NCBI RefSeq assembly: GCF_021130785.1 | Contig: NC_060214.1 | Location: forward strand, 4,677,001-4,741,000 | Direction of reading: 5' to 3' | Source: Homalodisca vitripennis | Taxonomy: Eukaryota; Arthropoda; Insecta; Hemiptera; Cicadellidae | DNA length: 64,000 nucleotides | Part shown: one piece after another, positions 23,851 through 36,077 of the stretch | Numbering within the stretch: position 1 is the first letter of the stretch | How the letters are laid out: every line of letters starts with the position of its first letter | The notes under the pieces: generated by a model | What the model saw: the letters and a program-made list of their open reading frames with translations, nothing else | Told to the model about the DNA's origin: nothing | Database searches by the model: none | Made by a program: the position numbers and the translations under genes

Positions 23851-24324
23851 AACCACAATCATTTCTTGAATGTAGGAACATACTAACAGTTTTTGAAAAC
23901 TCTAAAACTATGAAATTTACGAAATAATTTTTTTATATACATTTTGTTCTGATATCTGCTTAGGTTTCTTGATTGCAGACTTTCAAAAATCGAGATGGAA
24001 CCATTTATTTGTAGTGAATTAATGAATGGATAGTCAAATTGAAAATGGTATTAAAAATCTCAGTCCCTACATCTTATCTTGATGTAATTTTGTTGTCTCG
24101 CGAAGTATCAAGACGGTGACCGTACAGTGGTTCGATAAGTGGACAATGATGTAATAGGGAACACACCTTGACTCAATCAGAACTGGAATTTATAACTGGA
24201 CAAAAAAAAGCGCTTGTTGTTCTTAATACGATTTAATTTAGTTTAAAACCCCGTGTATTCAACCATATATTCAATAAAATGTTTTGGTATTGTGGGCTGT
24301 TTTATTACTTTCTGAAATATTAAA

Positions 24325-24410
24325 TCGGATCGTTTATTTGTCATTGACAATAAAATTGCATAACAAACAAACGTCAGAATTAACATAATAATATTAATAT
24401 ACTAATTAAT
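24325..24410 (-). mobile_element. Very short LINE 3'-tail stub
   Basis: TTGACAATAAAATTGCAT and ACAAACGTCAGAATT resemble the 3' end of the LINE at 9653-9720 (TTGACAATATACATTGCAT then CAAACGTCAATTTT) in the same orientation. The segment is missing from copy B near 62045-62065. It is probably a severely 5'-truncated insertion of under 100 bp. Confidence 0.55.
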
Positions 24411-25117
24411 ATTATAATTCAGTTACACTATGTAAACTGCGGTATGTATTAAATACTCAACATTATTTACCTGCTATGCGTTTAAAAATGTATGTAAAAC
24501 CGTTTAGCATTTTTATAAACAACCTAGTGCTTCCTATTTAGACGGGTTTTAATGTTTCAAGATGCGAGGACTTTAAAATGTTTTTTGGGCTATACAATAA
24601 CTTGCAATAGATTATTGATTTTTACAAGAAAGCCCATTCAAGGTATTAATTAATCTGTAGTTTGACTTGCTGATTACAACCCTGCATGAAATCTACCTTT
24701 CCACCACTGTGACGTCACATTTAGACGAGTTCTGACGTGTTGCAAGGCGAATAAGCTCAAATATTAGTAATTGAATTGTAGATTAAACCAGATATTCCCG
24801 TGTGAAGGCTGTGCAGTTGACGGTCAATAAACATTTCGTTTGTCGGTGGGGTTTCTCTTATTCACATGTTCTATTCCTGGTTTTATTAGCTGTAACATAA
24901 GGTAGACTCGGGGATATTAGAAGCCGTCTAGTTGGGAACATGTGCTTTATAAACTTTAAACTGTCTCTCTCTCGAGACGATTCTAAATAAAGTGAAATTG
25001 AATTAAATAAAAACTTAAGAGTAAATCAATTATTCTATTTAAAGAAGTTTTTGAAGGTAGGTTTATGTAAACAAGTCGATATACGTATGATCATACTTTT
25101 ACTCTAGACCTATTAAT

Positions 25118-25725
25118 CTGGTAGACTTCCTGTTCTTGGAACTACAGTAGTAACTACACGGTATACCATGACTATTACTCTATAAGTTCAAGATCACAAA
25201 GGTTTTCACGCAAGGTCGCGAAGGTTAGTGTGACAAGAAGTATTGCCTAAAAAGGACAGGATGGTGACTAAACTGCGATGGCAACTCGGTGAAGCATGAT
25301 AGACTTCCCTTTCTTGAAACCGTCGCAGAAACTACACAATATAACAAGACTATTACTCTGGAAGTTCAAGATCACGAATGTTTTCACGCAAGGTCGCGAA
25401 GGTTAGTTAGTGCCAAGAAGTATTGCCTAAAAAGGACAGGATGGTGACTGAACTGAGATGGCAACTCGGTGAAGCTTGAGAGACTTCCCTTTCTTGAAAC
25501 CGTCGCAGAAACTACACAATATAACAAGACTATTACTCTGGAAGTTCAAGATCACGAAGGTTTTCACGCAAGGTCGCGAAAATTAGTAAATGCCAAGAAG
25601 TATTGCCTAAAAAGGACATTATGGTGACGAAACTGCGATGGCAACTCGGTGAAACTTGAGAGACTTCCCTTTCTTGAAACCGTCGCAGAAACTACACAAT
25701 ATAACAAGACTATTATTCTGGAAGA
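25118..25725. repeat. 180-bp tandem array, about 3.4 copies
   Basis: The block AGACTTCC-TTCTTGAAACC followed by AACTACACAATATAACAAG recurs at about 25122, 25301, 25481 and 25662. The first unit is the most diverged. The array lies just outside copy A and has no counterpart near copy B. Confidence 0.93.
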
Positions 25726-26423
25726 TGTGGGTCTGTTTGTGGCCGTTCTTCTGTTGTGAGATTTTATTTTTGTTCCATGAACTTAATTCCCATTCTTGAT
25801 TTGTGCTAAAGCGATGGTTTATTACTAGATAAGATTGATATTCAAGGTTCAAGTCATTATATCGCATGAGTAATAAACGTTACAATTCGATAAATAAATT
25901 AAAACTTTTAAAGTAGCTGAAATCTATTGGCCTAAAGAAATATTTATATATAACCTTTCCTGTTTGGAGCATTGACTATAATATTGTCCACCACTTTAGT
26001 TTGCATGCTCCTGTTTATATATCTTATTTTTGGGTTATCATATACTGACTAAAATACTTACAAAATATTTAACTTCCATATGTTACAAAAAGTTGTGAAA
26101 CACGTTCAGTAACCTTTTTTGTATCTTGGAAATAATATTTTGTATAATTTCATACATGCTAATATGGAAATTTAAAAAATTAATTTTAGTTCTGAAACAG
26201 TAGTATGAAAGCGGTTGAATACTTGAAATAGTGACGGAGGAACTGATGGTAATATAATACCCATATCGTCTCGACCTTATACGGCACAAAATTCAATTTA
26301 TCAATGTGGCCTTTTGGATAGCCCACTTCTTACTGCAGTTTGGTAGGTTCACTCTGCTGACACTATAACCACAGCTCTGCCAGTGTCAACGGAGGAAGAA
26401 CGAAGAGGAAGAGGAGCTATTTA
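25726..26423. other. AT-rich spacer
   Basis: No gene recognised; short frames only (for example 25867-25619 minus, 82 codons, no similarity). A more GC-rich patch begins near 26330. Confidence 0.5.
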
Positions 26424-26600
26424 TAGTCGTGGCTCAGCGGTCAGACTCGTATGTAGATGTCTCGTTACCATTCCGCGGCCAATTGTTCAAGGTCGAGTCA
26501 CACCTCCCATACTGATAACTGATAGCGCTATCAGACTATCGCATCCTGATACACCGACAGATTTACAATGTCTGGAGTGTCTGATAAGTTAGAGCAATCG
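26424..26600 (+). mobile_element. tRNA-like SINE head (RNA polymerase III boxes)
   Basis: TGGCTCAGCGGT at 26430-26441 is a perfect tRNA-type A box. GGTCGAGTCAC at 26491-26501 resembles a B box (consensus GGTTCGANTCC). The 61-bp spacing is longer than in most tRNAs, and I cannot fold a full cloverleaf, so a tRNA-derived SINE or tRNA pseudogene fits better than a working tRNA. The 3' end is uncertain. Confidence 0.5.
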
Positions 26601-26646
26601 TTCCAAGAAATTTACCGCAGTTAAGTCGATGAACCTTTGACATATA

Positions 26647-27981
26647 TACAGGGTGTCAATTAAGTCTGGAACCTCTTTTTTAATTTTTGAACCATAATAG
26701 AAAGAAATACCAAAGTTCACACGTGCTTACTGGTGATAGTAACGTACACATCTGCCCAATTACCGACCGGATAATCACTTTGGGGGACGGTCCACAAGGA
26801 GTCAGACAAAAGTCTTAAATAGCAGCATAGGTCAAGTTTGGTATCAAATTAAAGGTCTTACTTAGCAGAGTACAATGCCGCAAACCGGACTTAAAAAGGT
26901 GGATTCATTCAGTAGTTATAGCTATTTGAATTTTAAAACAATTAACCAATGTAAATTATTAAGTATTACAAGTAAACATCAATTTTTAAGTACCTGTGAT
27001 CAAAGTAAGTGTTCAAAATGTTCCCCTCCCATCATCTGACAATGTAGTAATCGAAGCGAGGAATCAATAATTATTACCAATAACACAACTACTGTTAGAA
27101 TGTGAAAGTGGCAGATTGAGTCAAACACAGTATCCACAGAAACTTAACGTTTGGGCAGGTATTATAGGAAATCAAATTATGGGCCCATTATTTATCAATG
27201 GTAATTTAAATGGTGACTCGTATCTAGCAATACTCCAAAATGAGATAATTCCTGCACTACAAGCTGCTCTTGGTCGACAATTTCAAAGAATTTATTTCCA
27301 ACAAGATGGCGCGCCATCACACTTTGCTCTCCTTGTTAGAGAATACTTGGATACAATATTCCTTCACAGATGGATTGGAAGACGTGGTGCAGTATAGTGG
27401 CCTGCTCGGTCCCCTGATTTATCTCCGCTGGATTTTTTTTCTTTGGGGATACCTCAAAGATAAAGTTTATCGTACTAAGCCTCGAGATTTGGCGCACCTA
27501 AGAAATCTCATAGTCCAAGAAGCTCAAGATATTCCTCGTGACTACCTTCAAAATGCAGTGGATGGCTTTCAAAAACCGCCTAGGACATTGCCATACGATG
27601 GTAGGGGAACATTTTGAACACTTACTTTGATCACAGGTACTTAAAAATTGGTGTTTACTTGTAATACTTAATAATTTACATTGTTAAATTGTTTTAAAAT
27701 TCAAATAGCTATAACTACTGAATGAATCCACCTTTTTAAGTCCGGTTTGCGGCATTGTACTCTGCTAAGTAAGACCTTTAATTTGATACCAAACTTGACC
27801 TATGCTGCTATTTAAGAATTTTGTCTGACTCCTTGTGGACCGTCCCCCAAAGTGATTATCCGGTCGGTAATTGGGCAGATGTGTACGTTACTATCACCAG
27901 TAAGCACGTGTGAACTTTGGTATTTCTTTCTATTATGGTTCAAAAATTAAAAAAGAGGTTCCAGACTTAATTGACACCCTG

Positions 27982-27983
<2 letters not shown>
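26647..27983 (+). mobile_element. Mariner/Tc1-superfamily element with ~381-bp terminal inverted repeats
   Basis: The left end TACAGGGTGTCAATTAAG is mirrored at 27983. The two arms (26647-27027 and 27603-27983) appear about 99% identical, with only scattered mismatches. TA dinucleotides flank both ends, as expected for IS630-Tc1-mariner insertions, and the right flank continues into a (TA)n run. The inner 575 bp carry only the second half of a transposase. Near-identical arms suggest recent movement or arm-to-arm gene conversion. Confidence 0.93.
27116..27602 (+). pseudogene. DDE transposase, C-terminal half, broken
   Basis: The first part (27116-27397) reads QKLNVWAGIIGNQIMGPLF and then IYFQQDGAPSHF, which holds the second catalytic Asp. 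A TAG at 27395 sits where the family has a residue before WP-RSPD. The third catalytic Asp lies in ARSPDLSPLDFF just after that stop. A T-run near 27431-27438 then shifts the frame into LWGYLKDKVYRTKP and LAHLRNLIVQEAQDIP. The region with the helix-turn-helix and the first catalytic Asp is absent. The element cannot move itself and would depend on a related transposase in trans. Confidence 0.9.

Positions 27984-28048
<65 letters not shown>
27984..28048. repeat. (TA)n microsatellite
   Basis: About 65 bp of nearly pure TA directly abutting the right end of the mariner-like element. It may have been the original target or may have expanded from the TA target duplication. Confidence 0.95.
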
Positions 28049-28050
<2 letters not shown>

Positions 28051-30025
28051 CGGAAACAAGGCACTTGATGGTCCTGTGTTATACAGCGACCCATGCAGGT
28101 CCATCAAGCCCCCTATTTAAACCTTCATATAACCTTGTTTATGAATTTGTTCTCAGCATACATTTATGTTTTATAACTTGCTTGATAAATGTATGCTAAT
28201 ATTTTTTTATATATAAAAACTTTTGTCCACATGCAGGTCCGCGTGTAATGAGCGGTCCATGTTGGTCCTTTTTATACACCGTACAATTAAGCGGTACATG
28301 TTGATCCGCGGGTCGTGTGGTTGGTGGTGGGAGAAAGAGGGGAAGGGACCTGCATCTGCCTTTTGATTGTAATATATTGAAAAGACCTGTACTTGCCTTT
28401 CGTTTGTAAAACTCCAAGTTGTAAAGCATTCATTTCACATATTTTATTTCATTTTAAGGTAATCAATAATATTACCTTAGGTGAAAGTAACAGAATATCT
28501 TGGATAATTATTAATATTAAAACATAAATTGCTGTTGCATCTGATCTGTGGCCTCCTTATTACCCACAGACATTTATTGTATTTCATAATATTAAACATA
28601 TATTTCAATAGAATTATATTTTCAAAATCATACGCATTAAAAATATTTTCAGTTTAAACTATTTCTATATTTACAATTATAAATAGATATGGTAATGCGC
28701 ATGTTTTAATGTAAATAAAATTTATCTATGCTGTGCCTTTTTTCATAATACTGTTTTTTTAATTTTTTTAATGGGTCGCGTTTCTGTAGTGAATTTAACA
28801 TAAAAGTTAATTGAGGAATATTATGCCTCAAGCGTCTCAATTATTGCTGGGTAGTTGTGTGGCCAGCAAATCAGCGAAAGGATTGCATTGAAATAGATAA
28901 AATAACAGCTTCATTTTGCCAGAACATTATAAATTTTAAAGCACTCTTCAAAGTATTTTTTATTTTAGAATTTTAAACATCTACATCACATATATCACCC
29001 TAACACACTATAAGAATGGAAACATTCTACATTAATATCATTTTAAAAATAATACACCAATCATCAATGATGAACTTAAATATAAGAATTGGTTTTAATG
29101 AAACTAATTTTTGAATATGATCAGGGACCAGGAATGTATACACGTATAGGCCTACTAATTCCATACTAACTGCTGAATTACATCTACCCATTTATACTAT
29201 AAGATAACCAGCAACATATTTTTCTCCTAAAATTATAAATACGGAATGAAATGAAAAATAAATGTTGTACATTTTATAATAAATCTGCCATAAAAAATTT
29301 AATTATAACTATGTGATATTGAAGGGAGTTGAATTCACTAAATGTTAAAAATAAACATTATACCAAGTTTGTCAATTTATTGCGGACAAAATCTTGAGCT
29401 GATCTTGTAAAATATTATTAGTTCTCAGGTACTGCACTTAATTGTAAAGTTTTAAAATTTATTCCTTTTTCCTAATTGTTTTATAGATATAAGTGCGCAC
29501 AAATTTTATTATTTTATTAAATTCGCCTATTTTTAGGTCATTGGCACCTTTAACAATTTTAAGAATACAGAAGGCCAATGCGCAATACTGTTTCTTATGT
29601 TACCCCTTTTTATTGGCCCTTTAATTTGTAAATATCGAATGTAACATGTCATGTTAGTCTTTCACTACTTTAGCCTATACTGGTTATGGTTGTATTTTAT
29701 TTAACAGTCATACAAGAATTTACTTCCTCAAATTACATATTAAATGTTTGATTGCAAGAAACCACTGAGCACTAATTTAAAGTTACTGAATTTGGGAAGA
29801 AATATTTTGGTATTACACATTGAGATATTACACAAGCATATCTCCATATAGCATAATATAAAACCATAAAATGTAGCTAATGTCTGTTCACACTCTACAT
29901 TCGCAGATGGTATAACTCTTCGTTATACTCTGCATTAAAAGATGGTAAATAAAAGTAACATAGATCTTTTCATATTCTAATTATGTATAATTCTGTATTA
30001 AACATATCGGAGTTAGTTAATAGTA
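28049..30025. other. AT-rich spacer with one hairpin and one ancient repeat
   Basis: 28064-28076 and 28096-28108 form a 13-bp stem with one mismatch around a 19-bp loop. 29570-29830 matches 32930-33185. A 77-codon minus-strand frame (28429-28196) has no recognisable content. Nothing else was seen. Confidence 0.5.
29570..29830 (+). repeat. Ancient dispersed repeat, copy 1
   Basis: Aligns with 32930-33185 in the same orientation: shared CAATACTGTTTCTTAT, TTGCAAGAAACC, ACTAATTTAAAGTTACT and others, at roughly 70-75% by eye with indels. No coding capacity. It is probably an old transposon fragment. Confidence 0.7.
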
Positions 30026-31212
30026 TACGAGGGTGGTCTGAAAAGTTTACTTTCTGAACGTAAAGATGGAAGGCTCGTTAACAAAAGCTACTGAATTTCG
30101 TCTGTTGACAGTTACTAAAAAAAGTTTTAGCTATTTTCGACGTGCCGTTTTTATGTCACAGTCGAGTCAGTTGATGTGAGTGTTTTTGTGATATGGACAC
30201 GACTATCGTGCTGCCATTAACTATTTGTGTTTGACAGGCAATACGCCTTATTAAATCAAAAATGAGTTGGATTATGTGTATGGGAACTCTGCACAATCAT
30301 TTACCTCAGTGAAATTTTCTGCTGCTTCATTTAAAAATAGCCATGAGATCTTGAGAAACGATGAACGTTCGGGACGTCCAAAAACTGCAACTACCCATGA
30401 AATCATCGACAGAGTTAACCAAATGGTGCTAGACGACAATCGAATTAAAGTGAAAAATATATCAACATTTAGGCATGAGAAAGTTGTCCGCGCGTTTAAT
30501 GTCGCGCGTTTGCTCACGTTAGACCATAAAGGTTCGAGGATGAACATTTCCAACGCTCTTCTGGCGCAGTTTAGGTAAAATAATCCAAATGCGCTGATTA
30601 ATTACTGTAGATAAAACTTGACTACACCATTATACACCCGAAAAAACAACAAAAGGGGAACAGACTCAAAAAAAGAAAAAATGCTGCTTCTTTGGTTAGG
30701 AAAGACATGACGACTGTTTATGCGATATTAATAGAATTAATTTAATAGATTAGCTTCAAAAAGGAAAACCATTACAGGAGCATACTATCCATCATTACTT
30801 GACAAGGTAATGGTAGACATTTTTTAAAGAAACGCCCACATTTGTAGAAAAAGAATATAATGTTTCACCAAGGCTACGAACCTTCTCGTCCCTTAGCGGT
30901 TATGATGGCGAAAATCCATGAATTACGGGTTTAACTGCTTAACCATCCGTCTTACCAGATCCAGTCCCAAGCGAATTCTTTTCCTTCATCTCAAAATTGC
31001 GCTCGGAGGACAATGTGATCATCAAATGAAGAGGCAATCACCTTCGTGAACAATTATTTTTCAGAGAAATATTCCGCGTACAATTTTTACGGGTTACAGA
31101 GATGGTATCGCTGATAGAAGTGTGTAGAGTGACAAGGAGACTATGTTGATTTTTTTATTTCACAAATTATGTCATGTTTGTTAGGTCGGAAACTTTTCAG
31201 ACCACTCTCGTA
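30026..31212 (+). mobile_element. Inactive mariner element with TA target duplication
   Basis: The left end TACGAGGGTGGTCTGAAAAG is mirrored at the right end with one mismatch (TACGAGAGTGGTCTGAAAAG on the minus strand), and both ends carry TA. At about 1.19 kb it is slightly shorter than a typical 1.3-kb mariner. The internal transposase is broken in several places. Confidence 0.93.
30207..30990 (+). pseudogene. Mariner transposase pseudogene
   Basis: Mariner transposases have an N-terminal double helix-turn-helix and a DD34D catalytic domain. Visible parts: YRAAINYLCLTGNTPY followed by TAA at 30252-30254, then ELDYVYGNSAQSF and DERSGRPKTATTHEI (30267-30578, open), which is the linker between the HTH and the catalytic domain. 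Further on are TGAYYPSLLDKV-like (near 30770) and AMAKIHELR-like (near 30905) motifs. The region that should hold YSPDLAPSDFF with the third Asp reads YQIQSQANSF after a stop. The enzyme is certainly dead. Confidence 0.9.
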
Positions 31213-33689
31213 GATATAACGCATTATTAATGGCTTTTAAGACCTACATACATTGAATGTAGAAAATATTTGTCAAGTTAATAAATTAGGACCAATAAAA
31301 CGGATGGATATCAAAATTTTATTTTGTACGTAATTCAGAACTTTAGGAAAGGAAAAAATATATTTTCATAAATAATTACTTATTTAAAGTTACAAATATC
31401 TTAAAAATGTCTATATTTAAATCAAATATAATTTAAACAATTTTATTATGAATAAAATAAAAATATTCCCACAAGCCACTTTTCTAGCACGTACGGTAAA
31501 ATGTATTATCCTTATTATCAATGATTTTTTAGGCCTGGATATAACATGAAGGTATTAATAATATTATAAATGGAAAATTGCTTATGTTTCTTTGTTTTTC
31601 TTTAACTATTTAACCCATTGTACTGCAATTTTACGTAGACATTCTTAGGGTTCCTTGGATGAATATATGCATATTCTTATTTCGAAAATCTCTTCGGGCT
31701 ACGCCCTACTGGTCTATAAAATAGCTAAAAATTCAATTTTCCGTCTCTACAGTTACAAAAATTAGTTAATTAAAAGAGCCTCTTAAATGTCAACTGTTGT
31801 AAAATATTATAGGTGCGAATTTTGCACATTGATTATTTTATGATTATCATTATAAATTTCTTTGTGTTAGGGAACCGCCCCAAATAGAGAATGGCGTGAA
31901 AGTACCGATAAAAAGGTTTAAAAATATATATATTTTTTAATACATATCAACGTTTTTACACACCTAATGCTTAAGCCGAATAAGACTGCTTTACTCATAT
32001 GTGCATTGCACTTGATTAGGGGGTCTAGCCTATAATAAGCCCTCCCCCCAATTCTTTCACATTCATGAAAACGAATTCAAGATATTTCTATCGATTTAAA
32101 CACTACGCGACACAGTAATAACAGCTAAATATACTCTTATGAGATAAATATAGAAGAGGTTTCCAATGTTGCTTGATTTTGAAACTTCAACGCCGCGCCT
32201 TAGTTTTCCGTATATAGTTGTTTTAATGAAATCAAAATCTTCCTGAAAAATAGTAACACTTACAAAGTAATGTGTTTTTTGTTATGGTTAATGTTAGCAA
32301 AAAAAAATACAAATATTGTCCTATTTGTGTTATTTTTTACTTAATAATTAAGGTTAATAACATAATGTTAACAAAAATAAAAAAAATGTTTAACGTATTT
32401 AAAATGAGAAATGAAAATAATAAAATTGTTTCAGCTTTAAAGAATTTCCTTAAGATGTGAACCTGGCAATCAGCGATAAGATAGATGGTCGCTTAACATT
32501 GCTTTGCGGATACCAATCCAAGAATAAATGGCAGATTTTCCAAATAAACCTATATAGAGCACACATAGTAAAATATTGTAACAGTTATGAACGAATGAAG
32601 ATTACTCCATGTAAGAAAAATATCATATGGGAAATCCACCGCTCCTTCCCAGGAAAGGAAGCATCGCTATCAAATGCTCCTAATCTCTGTTATGTATATA
32701 CGATAGATAAACACTCAGTAAATCGCGTTAAATTACTGATTCCATCCTAGAGTTTAGAATATTTGTTTGCACTAATTCTGGTGCATAAATCTTAAAGCAA
32801 GGCGTTATTAAAAGTGTGTCACAAAGTTTTGTGTCTGATAGTACTTAAATGATCCCTAACCAAATATGTCCTATAAGGAACTGAGACCTATTTGATTGGA
32901 TTTAAACTATATTAACATTTAAACGCTACGGGACACCAATGCACAATACTGTTTCTTATTTACCATTAAATGTTAAATACATACTGTAACTTTTGATGTT
33001 AACCTTTCACTGAACCCATTTCGTTTATAATTAACTGCATGTTATCCAACGATCATACTTGAATTCCTTTCTCCAAATAACATATAAATGTTTCCGTCTT
33101 ATTGCAAGAAACCGCTATATACTAATTTAAAGTTACTAAACACGGGAGGAAGTATTCCCTCACTACATAATGAGTTACATCAAATCATAGATACGAGCTT
33201 TTCACATATTACCTCAATATAAATCGTAAGTTAATAAGTTAATAATATAGGAATACAGCAATATTACAGGATTTTTACGATTAATATATGTGTAAATGAG
33301 AAAATGTTTGTGATGAAGTCCACATTAAACGGCCGATGCCGATGATAAAAAAGTGAATTTTGTACTGTACGTAGATAAATAGTAACTTCAGGACGTGACA
33401 TTTCTTAATTTTAATGATTTGAGAAAATTAAATTTGTTAAGATTAAATATAACTTTAAAATGTTTTTACAAAATATATAAATAGTTAAAAAATGTTTTAT
33501 AAATAAATTCCTGACATTTTCTTCAGCCAGACTACTTGCACCTACTTTAAAAATTCATATATTTATCATTAACAGTTTTTAGTTCTGGTTATGAGATGAA
33601 TCTAAACAATTTTTTAATACCCAAAATTGCAGTCATTAGGAATAATCAAAAATTCTACCTTAAAGATCGGCTGCCAACACAGAGTTAAG
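31213..33689. other. AT-rich spacer, ancient repeat copy 2 inside
   Basis: Frames at 32272-32460 (62 codons) and 32457-32750 (97 codons) overlap at the stop/start but have strongly AT-driven composition and no motif I know. 32930-33185 is the second copy of the ancient repeat at 29570. No gene is supported. Confidence 0.5.
32930..33185 (+). repeat. Ancient dispersed repeat, copy 2
   Basis: Partner of 29570-29830, same orientation, 3.4 kb away. The mariner at 30026-31212 lies between the two copies. Confidence 0.7.
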
Positions 33690-34150
33690 TGGGAGCGAGC
33701 GTTAGTTATTGAAGTGTTTTAGAAAAACTCATGAATGAATCCCTGACCAAGTGCAGGAGGTGCTGACCACGGTCACGGCACGCAGGACAAGAGTACTATT
33801 GTCGCGTCGTAGTGGTAGTAAGAGTACTATATTGGTCAGCGGGGCGGATGTTCATTCTTTGTCATTCGACTGCTCGCTCTCTCTCGCCCACTCGCCCTGT
33901 TCTTGACAGAAGACTGGAAGCGAGTTTCCTCGGTGTCCTGCACCTGCACTGAATGCACTGTATGCTTTGATCGCAGAGCTGAAAACTGTGCACTGAGCAC
34001 CGAAGTAATAGAACCTGATCTGTTATGCAGTGATGAATATACCGAGACAGCACCGCAGTGGTCATCTATGCATTAGGTTCAAGATGCAATCTAACCTATA
34101 CTTCAGATTGAGAACAAGCAAAGTCCTTTCCTTCCTCTTTTCAATCAGCT
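33690..34150. promoter_or_regulatory. GC-richer, CpG-containing patch, possible promoter or first exon
   Basis: Composition rises to roughly half G+C in a region otherwise about a third G+C. It contains GCTCGCTCTCTCTCGCCC (a GAGA-factor-like run), two copies of AAGAGTACTAT, and several CpGs. ACGACGTG/GTAGGT near 34176 could serve as a splice donor downstream. No long frame carries a known domain. This is a composition-based suggestion only. Confidence 0.3.
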
Positions 34151-36077
34151 TTCATTGCGCCCTCTCATGAACGACGTGGTAGGTAAATTCAATCAATACA
34201 TTAGAACAGCGTTAAATAAAATTATCGCATGAGTATTGCATTTTTTTTACGATGTAAATGAGGTAGACAGGAAAAAGTACGTTAGCTGAATGATGAAGTA
34301 GTTAATATCTACGCATGTCTATATTTTAACTGTAATTAGGATTTTAGTCCAATGTAAATTTTCATGATAGGCAGGAGTTTGGAAAATTATTGCTTTATGA
34401 CAGATTTTTGATTATATTGCTATCTAATTAGCCAATTGGAATGGAACATCATGTAAGTTGATATTATGTTAGGCCAACGGTTTCAATGGTTGAGTGTTCT
34501 GAGTGGCGCGTTTATTATCTAGAAATCGATAGCCTGGAGTTATAAATATCAGGGAACCGCTCCAGAGAGAACAGCTAAATAAGACAATACACTTGAATTG
34601 AAGACGATAACGCAATTATAATATCTTAACAGTGCATATTATTAAAAAGAGTATAATAAAATGTTTTCTAACTGTGTCATATTTGTTAAAACCTTTCGAG
34701 CAAAATAAAGAGTTTCACAATGAAATGCTAATTTTCCACAATATAAAATTCCTTTGATACATAAAAAAATCATTGTAGTGTGTTGATGATTTAAAATAAA
34801 TTTAGACATACTAGTATGCACAAGGGGGCAATTTGTTAGGCCAAAATATTATTTTTTTAAATGTTGAATTTATTGTTAATTAAATAAATTTACCCCTTTC
34901 CTAAAAATATCACAGCTAACAGCTAAGCATTCACGAAACAAATATTTACTTTTTGTATGTTGATAACTTCTTCTTTAGTTATTATTTATTTGATGAATAT
35001 CCTGCACAAATAATTACTCAATAGAAAAAATGAGGCATTATTAATCTACAGTGTACAATTTTGTATACAAGTTTTGTGCGCAATACGAAACAAAGATATT
35101 AGTGTTATTACCACTCTCTGGCTAGTGCCTCACCAAACTCTATATAGTGACAGACACAGACCATCATGAAACTCGGTGTTCCTCAAATAGATATGAAGCT
35201 TCATGCACAATTTCAAGTCAATAGCACATTTACTTATCGGAATGTCGTTCGGAAAGACAGACAGAGAATCATGAATTAAGTTTTTCCAGCCCCTCGAGTT
35301 ACAGGCTTCACTAATTTTGAACCAATAGCACTAACACTATTCATTAATTTAATAAATTTCTAAGGTTTTAAATTTGTTTGAACTAAATTTTTGAATTGTA
35401 CATAAACAATATTACATTAAAATCTATCACTTAATCTTTAAAGCAGAAATGTGTGTCTTTCCGTTTGTATCTCGGGGGATCTATAGAACGGTAAATTTAA
35501 AATGTGGGAGGTTTATACAATCATATTTAGTATTATTGCCAGATTTAAGAACTACATTGGCTTTTTGTATCAATAAAAAAGATCATGGATGTATTTAAAT
35601 ATAAAACTATAGACTTTAATAGATGATTCTACGAGTTTTTCACTCCGGAAGCAAACCGATATGAACCTCTGGAAATTCGTCTGATTCGTCCCGAATCTGC
35701 TTTGCCGGCCGAGTCTCGGTAAACAATATAATAATATTTCATGTTACTCTATATTTAATTCTTATATAGCATTTATCAAAGTTTTTTAATTCAATCCCAT
35801 CCTTCCCCATCAAAAACAATACCATACTTTGCTGTTTTTTTATTAAGGACATCTTAATAAATCATTATTACCAGTTTTCCTTAAAAAAATTTCTCCATAA
35901 ATATTATACATCTCGTCACTTTACAGGAAAAAGTTAAATTTTTTCTTTGGCGCTCAGTGCAGGACACTGTCAATATTAGCACTATCAAAAAAACATTTAC
36001 TGTACTCTAGATTTAATGGAACTTTACAGTATGAATAAAACATGTAAACAATAAAATCACAAACCACGAAATTCCTT
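34151..36077. other. AT-rich spacer
   Basis: No gene recognised. Around 35150-35330 the wording CTTCATGCACAATTTCAAGT and a short GACAGACAGA run resemble degenerate insect interspersed repeats, but I could not define ends. Confidence 0.45.

Larger units (their letters stand above)
21390..24968 (+). repeat. Duplicated locus copy A, block 3 (direct match to 60076-62613)
   Basis: The match runs from TTCTCAGCTTCTTGTC to AAACTGTCTCT. Copy A is longer because it carries a (TA)n tract, about 500 bp more leader and array sequence, and a LINE-tail stub at 24325-24410. A shared GTGACGTCAC palindrome lies at about 24709. No coding gene was seen. Confidence 0.93.

Noticed and set aside
32457..32750. 97-codon ORF as a host gene
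   Set aside because: AT-driven composition, no motif, no second copy to test constraint.
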